The translations under genes and the position numbers were made by a program. A model generated the notes under the pieces. It was not told where the DNA came from, searched no databases, and saw only the letters and a program-made list of their open reading frames with translations. This document shows, one piece after another, positions 57,089 through 64,000 of a stretch of DNA of 64,000 bases; within the stretch, counting starts at the first letter, position 1, and every line of letters starts with the position of its first letter. Origin of the DNA: Mangrovimicrobium sp033283385 (GTDB lineage: Bacteria; Pseudomonadota; Gammaproteobacteria; Pseudomonadales; Halieaceae); contig JAWMQQ010000001.1 of assembly GCA_033283385.1 (NCBI GenBank), positions 496,001 to 560,000 on the forward strand, written 5' to 3'.

Positions 57089-58911
57089 GCGATCTGGTGT
57101 ACGTGTTGGGGGCAGCGGCAACACACCACTACCGGAATGAATTCCATGCTGAAAGAATCGATCAGGCCCTTTTCCGTCAGCCCGTAATCGGGAACGCCGG
57201 CCAGGCCGACGAAGGCGAGGATCATGAAGGGGCTGTTGAGCCGGCTGCCGAGGGCGCGGGCCGCGGCGTCGACGGCGTCTGACTGCTCCAGCACCTGTTC
57301 CCAGGGCAGGTCCGACATGATGCCGGCCACAGGCAGCGGCAGGCTGGCGAGCACCTCGCCGTCCTTCACCGCGACGTAGCCGCCGCCCAGTTCGCGCAGG
57401 GCGTTGGCCGCGGCGGCCATGTCGGCGTTGTTGGTACCCAGCACTACCAGGTTCTGGTTCTCGCAATTGGTGGTGCCGGCGATGGCGCCGGCCTGCAGCT
57501 CGAAGCCGCGCACGAAACCGCAGGCGCGGGTGTCGGTGCCGTGGTGGCGGTCGATCACCGCGATTTTCGCCACGTCCTGGGATGGGTCGGGAACGACATC
57601 GCCGTTGACCACCGGCAGCTCCGCCTCGAAGGCGCGCTTGAAGTAGCCGTCGTACATTTCCATGGCGCGCACCACGGCGATCTCGCCGTCCGCGGCCTTC
57701 GCGGGTACGTGAAATGCGTCCGCGCTGAAATTCTCCGGCAGGTGCACGCTGCCGTAGAGCGTATCGGGGATGCTGTCGGGGTTGTCGAACAGGGCGCGGC
57801 CTTCGCTCGCCGCCCATGCGCCGTTGAGCATGACCTGCGACGGGCGCGCCTGTTCCAGCGTTTCGATCACCTGCAGGTCGGCGATGCGGCCCGGGGTGAT
57901 GGAGCCGATCAGGTGGTCCAGCCGGTAAAAGCTGGCGGCGTTGAGGCTGGCCATGGCATAGGCCTCCAGCACCGGCACGCCGCAGCGGATGGCCTCGCGC
58001 ACGTGGTGGTCGATGTGGCCGACCCGGTGCAGGTCGTCGACGTGGCGGTCGTCGGCGCAGAAGGAGAAGAACGGGTAGCCGCCTGCCACCGCCTGGGTGT
58101 CCGCGAACACCATCGGCACGTTGTCGTTCATGGAGCCGGACATGACGGTGATCATCATGCCCAGGCGGATGCGGTCCAGCACCTCGTCGGTATCGAAGGC
58201 GTTGTGGTCGTCGGAGATCCCGGAGGCGGCGTAGGCCCAGAGCATCTCGTCCTTCACCCGCGCGGTGTGCCCGGTGTTGCGACGGCCCTCCGCCAGCGAC
58301 CGGGCGTACATGCGCGCGGCGCGCTCGTCGAAGCCGAAGGGCGTGGACTCGCCCACTGTCGCCGCGTGGCTGCTGGAGAGGCGGCTGAGCTGTTCCTCCT
58401 CGGTCACCGTCGCCCCGCCCAGTTCCAGGTGTGGGGCGCGCGGGATACGGCTGGAAATCTGCTGGAAAATCTTCAGCGGCGTGCCGGTGGTGCCGGCCCA
58501 GTCCATGGCTGTCGCGCCGAGCACGTTGCCGATGCAGTTGGGGTCCGCCAGCACGCAGCCGGTGCCGCGGGGCACGACGCAGCGGGCGAATTCCCCGGGG
58601 GTGAGCAGGCTGTACTCGATATGCAGGTGGGTGTCGATGAAGGTCGGCGCGACGAACCTGCCGCCGATGTCCTCGTGCTCGACCCCGGGGGATTGCGCGT
58701 GTGCGTGGCCCCGTGGCACCACCGCGGCGATGTGCCGGCCGCTGATCCAGATGTCCCGTTCGAGTATCTCCCGGCTGTGCAGGGACAGCACCCGCGCATT
58801 GGCCAGCACCCGGTCCGGCGCCTGGCGCCCGCCGGCAACCGCCTGCAGGCGCACCAGTTCGTCGGCGCTGGCGGCGAGGTGATAGCCGAGGGGTTTGTCT
58901 GCTGCTGCCAT
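57085..58911 (-). CDS. Adenine deaminase-family amidohydrolase (atypical active site)
   Basis: A 608-residue cytosolic Ade-family protein. PTFIDTHLHIEYSLLTPGEF (about residue 90) keeps the HxH motif but has IEYS for the usual IESS. The DPHE motif reads ADPNCIGNVLG, and the SSDHE motif reads SDDHNAFDTDE. The C-terminal half is normal (VIDRHHGTDTRACGFVRGF, LGTNNADMAAAANALRELGG). Catalytic ligands thus differ from E. coli Ade, and adenine may not be its substrate. It leads a minus operon behind a sigma-54-type promoter at 58945-58960. Confidence 0.75.
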   Translation of the reverse strand: MAAADKPLGYHLAASADELVRLQAVAGGRQAPDRVLANARVLSLHSREILERDIWISGRHIAAVVPRGHAHAQSPGVEHEDIGGRFVAPTFIDTHLHIEYSLLTPGEFARCVVPRGTGCVLADPNCIGNVLGATAMDWAGTTGTPLKIFQQISSRIPRAPHLELGGATVTEEEQLSRLSSSHAATVGESTPFGFDERAARMYARSLAEGRRNTGHTARVKDEMLWAYAASGISDDHNAFDTDEVLDRIRLGMMITVMSGSMNDNVPMVFADTQAVAGGYPFFSFCADDRHVDDLHRVGHIDHHVREAIRCGVPVLEAYAMASLNAASFYRLDHLIGSITPGRIADLQVIETLEQARPSQVMLNGAWAASEGRALFDNPDSIPDTLYGSVHLPENFSADAFHVPAKAADGEIAVVRAMEMYDGYFKRAFEAELPVVNGDVVPDPSQDVAKIAVIDRHHGTDTRACGFVRGFELQAGAIAGTTNCENQNLVVLGTNNADMAAAANALRELGGGYVAVKDGEVLASLPLPVAGIMSDLPWEQVLEQSDAVDAAARALGSRLNSPFMILAFVGLAGVPDYGLTEKGLIDSFSMEFIPVVVCCRCPQHVHQIA

Positions 58912-58944
58912 GGGACCTGTCGTCGCGTTCGTTGGACAGGGCTA

Positions 58945-58960
58945 TGCAATTAGCAGGCCA
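58945..58960 (-). promoter_or_regulatory. Sigma-54-type promoter, deaminase operon
   Basis: The minus strand reads TGGCCTG-CTAA-TTGCA, with GG-N10-GC spacing and one deviation from TGGYAYR. Transcription would start near 58934, about 23 bases before ATG 58911. Confidence 0.6.
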
Positions 58961-58972
58961 GAGAAAACGGAC

Positions 58973-58988
58973 GGGCATGTTTATTGCT
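58973..58988 (+). promoter_or_regulatory. Sigma-54-type promoter, AzgA-like permease operon
   Basis: Reads GGGCATG-TTTA-TTGCT. Only the first base departs from TGGYAYR-N4-TTGCW. It lies back to back with the divergent promoter at 58945-58960. Transcription would start near 58999, about 100 bases before ATG 59103. Confidence 0.65.
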
Positions 58989-59102
58989 ACCCCAGGGACA
59001 TGGCCCCGCGGCCCCGCACAGGCGGCTTCGCCGGCCTGCGCCGCGCGGGGCCTGCAAGAGCCGGTAAAAGCCCAACCTGAAAAGTTGACTAACGGGTAGA
59101 GA

Positions 59103-60509
59103 ATGGAACAGTCGTCGAGTGTGGATTGCCACAAACTGGAGCCGGAAATGGCTAAACAAGGCGATACTGCACCAAATTGGTTCGCCTCATTTCTAGACCA
59201 GAGGTTCAAAATTTCAGAAAGGGGGTCTTCGGTGCGCACCGAGCTGCTGGCCGGATTGACCACCTTTGCGACCATGTCCTACGTGCTGGCGGTGCACCCG
59301 ATGATCATGGCGGACGCCGGCATGGACCGCGCCGCTGTCATCACCCTGACGGCGGTGGTAGCGGGGGTATTTTCCATCCTCATGGGGCTGATGGCCAACC
59401 TGCCGTTCGTGCAGGCGCCGGGCATGGGCGCCAACGCGATCTTCACCTACACCATCGTGCTGGGCATGGGGGTGCCGGTGCCGGCGGCCCTCGGGCTGGT
59501 GTTCTGGAGCGGCGTGATCTTCCTGCTGCTCACCGTCACCGGCGTGCGGCGCATGCTGCTGGACGCCTTCCCGGACGACCTGAAGTTTGCCCTGACGGCG
59601 GGGATAGGCCTGTTCCTCATGTTCATCGGGCTCAAGGGCGCCGGCATCGTGGTGACCGCGCCCGCGCCCACGCTGATCAAGATCGGCGACGTCGCCCAGC
59701 CCGCGGTGCTGCTGGCGCTGCTGGGCGTGCCGATGGTGATGGGGCTGATGGCGCGGCGCATTCCCGGCGCCATTCTTATCGTGATCGCGCTCATTACGGT
59801 AGTCGGCATGTTCGTGCCCGGCGCCGCCGGCGGCCATGTCACGCGCATGCCGGACGCGCTGGTTTCCGCGCCGGTCTCGTTTTCGCAATACGTGATGATC
59901 CTGGATTTCGGCTACCTGTTCTCGCACCTGGGCAGCGCCTTCCCGGTGCTGCTCACACTGGTGTTCCTGGACCTGTTCTCCAGCCTCGCGGCGATGAACG
60001 CCATGTGCCAGCGCGCGGGCCTGGTGGACGGGCACGGCAACATGATCAAGCCCACCGAGGCGCTCTCTGCCGATGCCATCGCCACCCTCGGCTCGGCGAT
60101 GTGCGGGACGTCCACCACCAACGTGTACGGCGAGTCGGCCGCGGGGATCGAGAGCGGCGGGCGCACCGGGCTCGTGGCCCTGTTCGTCGGCTTCCTGTTC
60201 TTCCTCGCGCTGTTCATCAACCCGCTGCTGCTGGTGATCCCGGTGCAGGCCACGGCGCCGGCGCTGGTGTTCATCGGCCTGCTGATGTTCTCCGAGGTGC
60301 GGCATATCAACTTCGACAATATCGTGCTGGGCGGCAGCGCGATCCTGACGCTGATCCTGATGGGGGTGACCTCGATCAGCGACGGCATGGCGCTGGGGAT
60401 GATCGCCTACGCGGTCGGCATGCTGCTGACCGGCAAGGCGCGGGAGGTCAACCCGCTGGGCTGGGCGCTCACCGCCTGCTTCGTCGCCTATTACGCGATG
60501 GTGCACTGA
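59103..60509 (+). CDS. AzgA-like adenine/guanine/hypoxanthine permease (NCS2)
   Basis: A 468-residue NCS2 symporter of the AzgA/PbuG branch. Diagnostic blocks are VRTELLAGLTTFATMSYVLA (about residue 44), LPFVQAPGMGANAIFTYTIV (about 100), VFLDLFSSLAAMNAMCQRAG (about 290) and CGTSTTNVYGESAAGIESGG (about 338). This group carries adenine, guanine and hypoxanthine with protons. It starts at ATG 59103; a second ATG (MAKQGD, 59148) is possible. The amidohydrolase gene follows 1 bp after its stop. Confidence 0.88.
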   Translation: MEQSSSVDCHKLEPEMAKQGDTAPNWFASFLDQRFKISERGSSVRTELLAGLTTFATMSYVLAVHPMIMADAGMDRAAVITLTAVVAGVFSILMGLMANLPFVQAPGMGANAIFTYTIVLGMGVPVPAALGLVFWSGVIFLLLTVTGVRRMLLDAFPDDLKFALTAGIGLFLMFIGLKGAGIVVTAPAPTLIKIGDVAQPAVLLALLGVPMVMGLMARRIPGAILIVIALITVVGMFVPGAAGGHVTRMPDALVSAPVSFSQYVMILDFGYLFSHLGSAFPVLLTLVFLDLFSSLAAMNAMCQRAGLVDGHGNMIKPTEALSADAIATLGSAMCGTSTTNVYGESAAGIESGGRTGLVALFVGFLFFLALFINPLLLVIPVQATAPALVFIGLLMFSEVRHINFDNIVLGGSAILTLILMGVTSISDGMALGMIAYAVGMLLTGKAREVNPLGWALTACFVAYYAMVH

Positions 60510-60510
60510 T

Positions 60511-63483
60511 ATGCGGTCCCGCCTGATTTCCGGCGTCATTGCCGGGCTCTGCCTGTGCTGCCAACCGGCCCTGGCGAAACAGGCCACCCTCGTGGAAGGC
60601 ACCAACCTGGCGGTGGCCGTCGACCCGGCCAGCGGTGTGGCGGTGCTCGCCCTGCAGGGCCGGCTGTACCTGCAGGCGCCGGGTGAAACGCAAGCCACAC
60701 CGATTACCGGCTGGCTGGATGATGCCTGGGAGCCGGACATGGCGCCCGACGGCAAGGCCGTGGTGTACGAGGGCTACCGGGAGGGGACCTTCGACCTGTG
60801 GCGCCTGCCGCTGGCCCCGGGTGCGCAGCCCGAGCGGCTCACTTATTCGCTGTTCGATGACCGCGAACCGACCTGGTCGCCGGATGGCGGCACGCTGCTG
60901 TTTTCCTCCGACCGCAGCGGCAATTACGACATCTGGTCCTTGCGCCTGTCTGACGGCGAGCTGACACAGCTGACCAGCGCGCCGGAAGACGAGTACGCCC
61001 CCACCTGGTCGCCGGATGGCAAGCGCCTGGGCTGGGTGGCGTCGGTCGGCCGCGAGCAGCAGGTCCGCACCCGGGCACTGGCAGCGGAAAGCGCGGACAC
61101 GGTTTACGCATCGGCCTCGAAACTGAGCGGCCTGCGCTGGCTGCCGGATGGCGGCGCGCTGAGTTTCCGTTCGCTGGACCGCGACGCCAGCGGCAACGCG
61201 ACTTCAAGCTTCCGCCGCCTCGACCTGGCCAGCGGCGAGGCGGCGGTGCTCTCGCCCGCGGGCGCGGACGTGTTCCCCTTCCGCGCGACATGGACCGGCG
61301 CCGATACCGCGGTGTACACCAGCGACGGCCGCGTCTGGACCTGGCAGCAGGGCGAGCCCCTGCGCGAGCGCCCGTTCAGCGTGAGCTTCGATATTCCCGC
61401 GCGCGAGTACACCCGCAAGCGCCACGATTTCGACGACCCGGCCCCGCACCGGGTGCTGGGCCTGTCCCATCCCGCGATTTCGCCCTCGGGCAAGACCACC
61501 GCGTTTACCGCCCTCGGCGACCTGTGGCTGTGGAACCCGGAAAGCGGCGAGCTGGAGCAACTGACCGACGATGCCGCCGCCGACCAGATGCCGGTCTGGA
61601 GCAGCGACGGCACGCAGCTGGCGTGGATCTCCGACCGCGGCGGCGCCTACCGTATCTACCTGCAGGACCTCGCCAGCGGCAAGCGCGAGGCGCTGCCGGT
61701 GGAAAAGCGCTCGATCAGTTTCCCCAGTTGGTCACCGGACGGCCGCCGCTTCGCCTTTTTTACCGATGTGCCGGATAACCCCCTGACCCACGTGGTGGGC
61801 CAGCTCACGGTCTACGACCGCGACAGCGGCGAGCTGAAAACCGTCTCGCAGCCGAAGCCGCCGCAGCACATCGACTGGAGCGCGGACGGCAGCAAGCTGG
61901 TCACCACGCGGCTGGAAACCTACAGCCACCGCTATCGCGAGGGCCTGTACGTGCTGGCGGTGGTGGACATCGCCAGCGGCGAGACCCGCGACATCACGCC
62001 GGTGCCGCACCGCAGCATCGCCCACGCCAGCTATTCAGCGGCGGCGGGCCGGGTGGCCTTCGAGGAGGACGGACTGCTCTACGCGCTGCCGCTGACCCCC
62101 GGCCTCGAGATCGCCGGCCCGGTAGAGCAGTTGTACGACGGCCTGGCGGATATGCCGCACTTCAGCAAGGGCGGCGAATATATCGTCTTCCAGGCCGGGG
62201 ACAGGCTGGAGCGCCTGGCGGTGAAAACCGGGAAGGTGGAGGACATCACCCCGGACATGAGCTGGCAGCGCGACCTGCCGGCGGACGAGTGGCTGTTGCG
62301 CGCGGGCAGGGTGTTCGACGGGCAGCACCTGGAATACCGGGAAAATATCGATATCCACGTGCGCGGCGACCGCATCGTCGAGCTGCTGCCCGCCGGGCAG
62401 CGCACGGACCTGCCGGTGGTGGACGCCAGCGACAAGGTGGTGATCCCGGGCATGTTCGAGTCCCACGCCCACATCGGCGACCACAACCACAGCGAAGCCC
62501 AGGGCCGCGCCTGGCTGGCCTACGGCATTACCTCGGTGCGCGACCCGGGCTCCAATCCCTATCTCGCCAACGAGCGCCGGGAGGCCTGGGACAGCGGCCG
62601 GCGGGTCGGCACGCGGCTGTTCATGACCGGGCACAATATCGACGGGCGCCGGGTTTACTACGCGGTGGTCGAGGGGATCACCTCGGACGATCACCTGGAG
62701 CGCGCGCTGCAGCGCTCGAAGCTGCTGGACGTGGATTTCTTCAAGACCTATGTGCGCCTGCCGGACCGGCAGCAGCAGCGGGTGGTGGAGTTCGCCCACG
62801 CCATGGGGGTGCCGGTCACCTCCCACGAACTGCTGCCGGCGGCGGTGCTGGGGGTGGACAACATCGAGCACTTCACCGGCACCAGCCGCCGCGGCTACGC
62901 CACCAAGATCAGCGAGCTGGGCCGCGCCTACCAGGATGTGGTGGAAGTGCTGTCGGTCTCGGGCATGGGCATGGTACCGACCATGGTGGTGCCCGGGGTC
63001 GTGCTGACCTTCTCCGAGCAGGACGATATCTACAGCACGCCGCAGTTCGACGCCTTCTACGGCCCGTCCATGAAAAAGACCTACCAGGACTTCATGGGCT
63101 TCTTCGGCCCGGGCGCCGAGGGCTACGTCGACGCCTATGGCGAACTGCTGAGCAAGCTTATCGAGCGCGACGCGCTGGTCGGCACCGGGACGGATTCACC
63201 CTTTACGCCCTACGGCACCGGGCTGCACGCGGAGTTGCGCCTGTACCAGCGCGAGGGCATTCCCCCGGCGAAAATCCTGCGCGCCGCGACTTACCAGTCC
63301 GCGCGCATCAGCGGGGTGGAGGCCGACCTCGGCAGCATCGAACCCGGGAAGCTCGCAGACATGGTGGTGCTCGACGGCGACCCGCTGGCGGATATCAGCG
63401 CCAGCGACAACGTGGTGATGACGGTGAAGAACGGGCGGCGCTACGCGCTGGAGGAACTGTTCGAGTACCGGGACAGCCGGTAG
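60511..63483 (+). CDS. Exported beta-propeller plus amidohydrolase fusion protein
   Basis: A 990-residue protein with a signal peptide (SGVIAGLCLCCQPALAK). Residues about 30-580 are TolB/PD40-like propeller blades (repeats such as DREPTWSPDGGTLLFSSDRS, DEYAPTWSPDGKRLGW and SISFPSWSPDGRRFAFFTD). Residues about 590-985 form an amidohydrolase domain with the metal site MFESHAHIGDHNHSE, the carbamate-Lys candidate in DVDFFKTYVRLPDR, VTSHELLPAAVLGVDNIEHF and VGTGTDSPFTPYGTGLHAEL. Such fusions are secreted peptidase- or amidase-like enzymes of uncertain substrate. Here it is paired with a purine permease. Confidence 0.85.
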   Translation: MRSRLISGVIAGLCLCCQPALAKQATLVEGTNLAVAVDPASGVAVLALQGRLYLQAPGETQATPITGWLDDAWEPDMAPDGKAVVYEGYREGTFDLWRLPLAPGAQPERLTYSLFDDREPTWSPDGGTLLFSSDRSGNYDIWSLRLSDGELTQLTSAPEDEYAPTWSPDGKRLGWVASVGREQQVRTRALAAESADTVYASASKLSGLRWLPDGGALSFRSLDRDASGNATSSFRRLDLASGEAAVLSPAGADVFPFRATWTGADTAVYTSDGRVWTWQQGEPLRERPFSVSFDIPAREYTRKRHDFDDPAPHRVLGLSHPAISPSGKTTAFTALGDLWLWNPESGELEQLTDDAAADQMPVWSSDGTQLAWISDRGGAYRIYLQDLASGKREALPVEKRSISFPSWSPDGRRFAFFTDVPDNPLTHVVGQLTVYDRDSGELKTVSQPKPPQHIDWSADGSKLVTTRLETYSHRYREGLYVLAVVDIASGETRDITPVPHRSIAHASYSAAAGRVAFEEDGLLYALPLTPGLEIAGPVEQLYDGLADMPHFSKGGEYIVFQAGDRLERLAVKTGKVEDITPDMSWQRDLPADEWLLRAGRVFDGQHLEYRENIDIHVRGDRIVELLPAGQRTDLPVVDASDKVVIPGMFESHAHIGDHNHSEAQGRAWLAYGITSVRDPGSNPYLANERREAWDSGRRVGTRLFMTGHNIDGRRVYYAVVEGITSDDHLERALQRSKLLDVDFFKTYVRLPDRQQQRVVEFAHAMGVPVTSHELLPAAVLGVDNIEHFTGTSRRGYATKISELGRAYQDVVEVLSVSGMGMVPTMVVPGVVLTFSEQDDIYSTPQFDAFYGPSMKKTYQDFMGFFGPGAEGYVDAYGELLSKLIERDALVGTGTDSPFTPYGTGLHAELRLYQREGIPPAKILRAATYQSARISGVEADLGSIEPGKLADMVVLDGDPLADISASDNVVMTVKNGRRYALEELFEYRDSR

Positions 63484-63489
63484 CCGCGC

Positions 63490-63509
63490 GCCCCGGCAAA
63501 AACCGGGGC
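63490..63509. terminator. Hairpin between convergent genes
   Basis: GCCCCGG (63490-63496) pairs with CCGGGGC (63503-63509) over the loop CAAAAA. It lies in the 39 bp between two convergent stop codons. No U-tract follows on either strand, so termination is probable but not certain. Confidence 0.5.
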
Positions 63510-63522
63510 ACGCGATGCGCGC

Positions 63523-64000
63523 TTACAGGTTGGTAATCAGGCTCGGGCGCGAAGAGCGTTCCACCATACCCACGGTCTCCTCGCCATCCCAGCGGTAGCG
63601 CGCGTGGGCCTGCTGCACGACGGGAAAATCGGGCGGCAGCTGTCCCCGGTGGTAGGAGCGGGTATTGATGAATGTGACACCCTCGATGCTCACGGTGCCG
63701 TCCGCGGTTTCCAGCACGCAAGAGACGTTGTCACCGCTGGTGTTCATCTGCGTCATCCACGGTATCTGTATGGCCCTGGCCGGTTTCAGCACGCCGCTGC
63801 CGTCGAACACATAGCCCTCGTTGTAGGAGGGTTCGCCGTCATCCCGGGGCGGGAAGGTATTGAATCCGAAGGCGCGCCCGCTGGGGAACACTGCGGACTG
63901 CCAGCAGTGGCCCCAGAAGCCCTCGAACTTGCGAATTCCCTGCCGGCGGATACGCAGGCCATTGCCCGCGAACCGGTAGCTCTTGCCGCCGATTTGCATG
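63523..64000 (-). CDS. Hypothetical protein, C-terminal part (cut by window edge)
   Basis: About 159 codons are visible; the start lies beyond the right edge. The visible part reads as beta-rich and resembles the C-terminal lipocalin/hydroxysteroid-like domain of large uncharacterised proteins (DUF7064/7065-type): GFWGHCWQSAVFPSGRAFGF, DGEPSYNEGYVFDG and the tail QAHARYRWDGEETVGMVERS. No catalytic motif is visible. It converges with the propeller-amidohydrolase gene across a hairpin. An ATG at 63999 is probably internal. Confidence 0.5.
   Translation of the reverse strand, partial: MQIGGKSYRFAGNGLRIRRQGIRKFEGFWGHCWQSAVFPSGRAFGFNTFPPRDDGEPSYNEGYVFDGSGVLKPARAIQIPWMTQMNTSGDNVSCVLETADGTVSIEGVTFINTRSYHRGQLPPDFPVVQQAHARYRWDGEETVGMVERSSRPSLITNL

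Noticed and set aside
59072..59100. Possible fifth copy of the palindrome upstream of the AzgA-like permease
   Set aside because: Only about 14 of 26 positions agree with site B and the dyad symmetry is poor, so I do not list it as a site.

Overview
The window is GC-rich (mostly about two thirds G+C by eye), densely packed, and devoted almost entirely to purine and ureide catabolism. Gene content (PuuD-type membrane urate oxidase with a cytochrome c tail, ExbB/ExbD/TonB set with DUF3450, RutR-like TetR, REP palindromes resembling those of pseudomonads) points to an aerobic Gammaproteobacterium, plausibly a marine Halieaceae/Cellvibrionales-type organism. That placement is inference; no rRNA or tRNA gene was seen.

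Layout. 1-161: end of a cytochrome-like gene, then REP repeats. 291-6965 (minus): operon of FAD oxidase, CodA-like amidohydrolase, isochorismatase-type hydrolase, NCS2 permease, AtzG-like and AtzE-like amidase subunits. 7294-10881 (plus): DUF2165 membrane protein, 2OG-Fe(II) oxygenase, Tat-type deaminase, NCS2 permease. 10863-11777 (minus): PuuE-type allantoinase. 12158-23204 (plus): DUF3450, two ExbB-type proteins, ExbD, TonB and a TPR protein, followed by HpxW-like oxamate hydrolase, TauE permease, ureidoglycine aminotransferase, allantoate amidohydrolase and an exported nucleoside hydrolase. 23312-25127: monooxygenase-like gene, dinB, mmcQ. About 25190-28180: low-GC islet of orphan genes with a truncated second mmcQ. 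28184-31830: 8-oxoguanine deaminase, RutR-like regulator, DUF1330, adenine deaminase. 31827-36434 (minus): BMP-type nucleoside/purine ABC transporter. 36683-45605 (plus): xanthine dehydrogenase xdhABC, OHCU decarboxylase, HIU hydrolase, guanine deaminase, urate oxidase puuD, second 2OG oxygenase. 46803-58911: mostly minus-strand deaminases and amidohydrolases, several with signal peptides, plus a phosphoribosyltransferase. 59103-63483: AzgA-like permease and a beta-propeller amidohydrolase. 63523-64000: partial hypothetical.

How it works together. Nucleosides and bases appear to be processed partly outside the cytoplasm (exported nucleosidase, adenosine and adenine deaminase relatives), imported by one ABC system and three NCS2 permeases, deaminated to xanthine or hypoxanthine, oxidised to urate (Xdh), then to 5-hydroxyisourate (PuuD), OHCU (UraH) and allantoin (UraD), opened to allantoate (PuuE), hydrolysed to ureidoglycine (HpxK-like), transaminated to oxalurate (PucG/HpxJ-like), with HpxW-like oxamate hydrolysis at the end. 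The step splitting oxalurate is not seen here.

Regulation. I read eight sequences with the sigma-54 architecture (TGGYAYR-N4-TTGCW) arranged as four divergent pairs at the heads of the main operons, and four copies of a palindrome with core CCAATTGG near three of those pairs. It resembles the E. coli RutR site, and a RutR homologue is encoded in the window; it could alternatively be an enhancer site for a sigma-54 activator. This shared control layer over a complete purine regulon, including a dedicated TonB energy system, is the most striking thing in the window.
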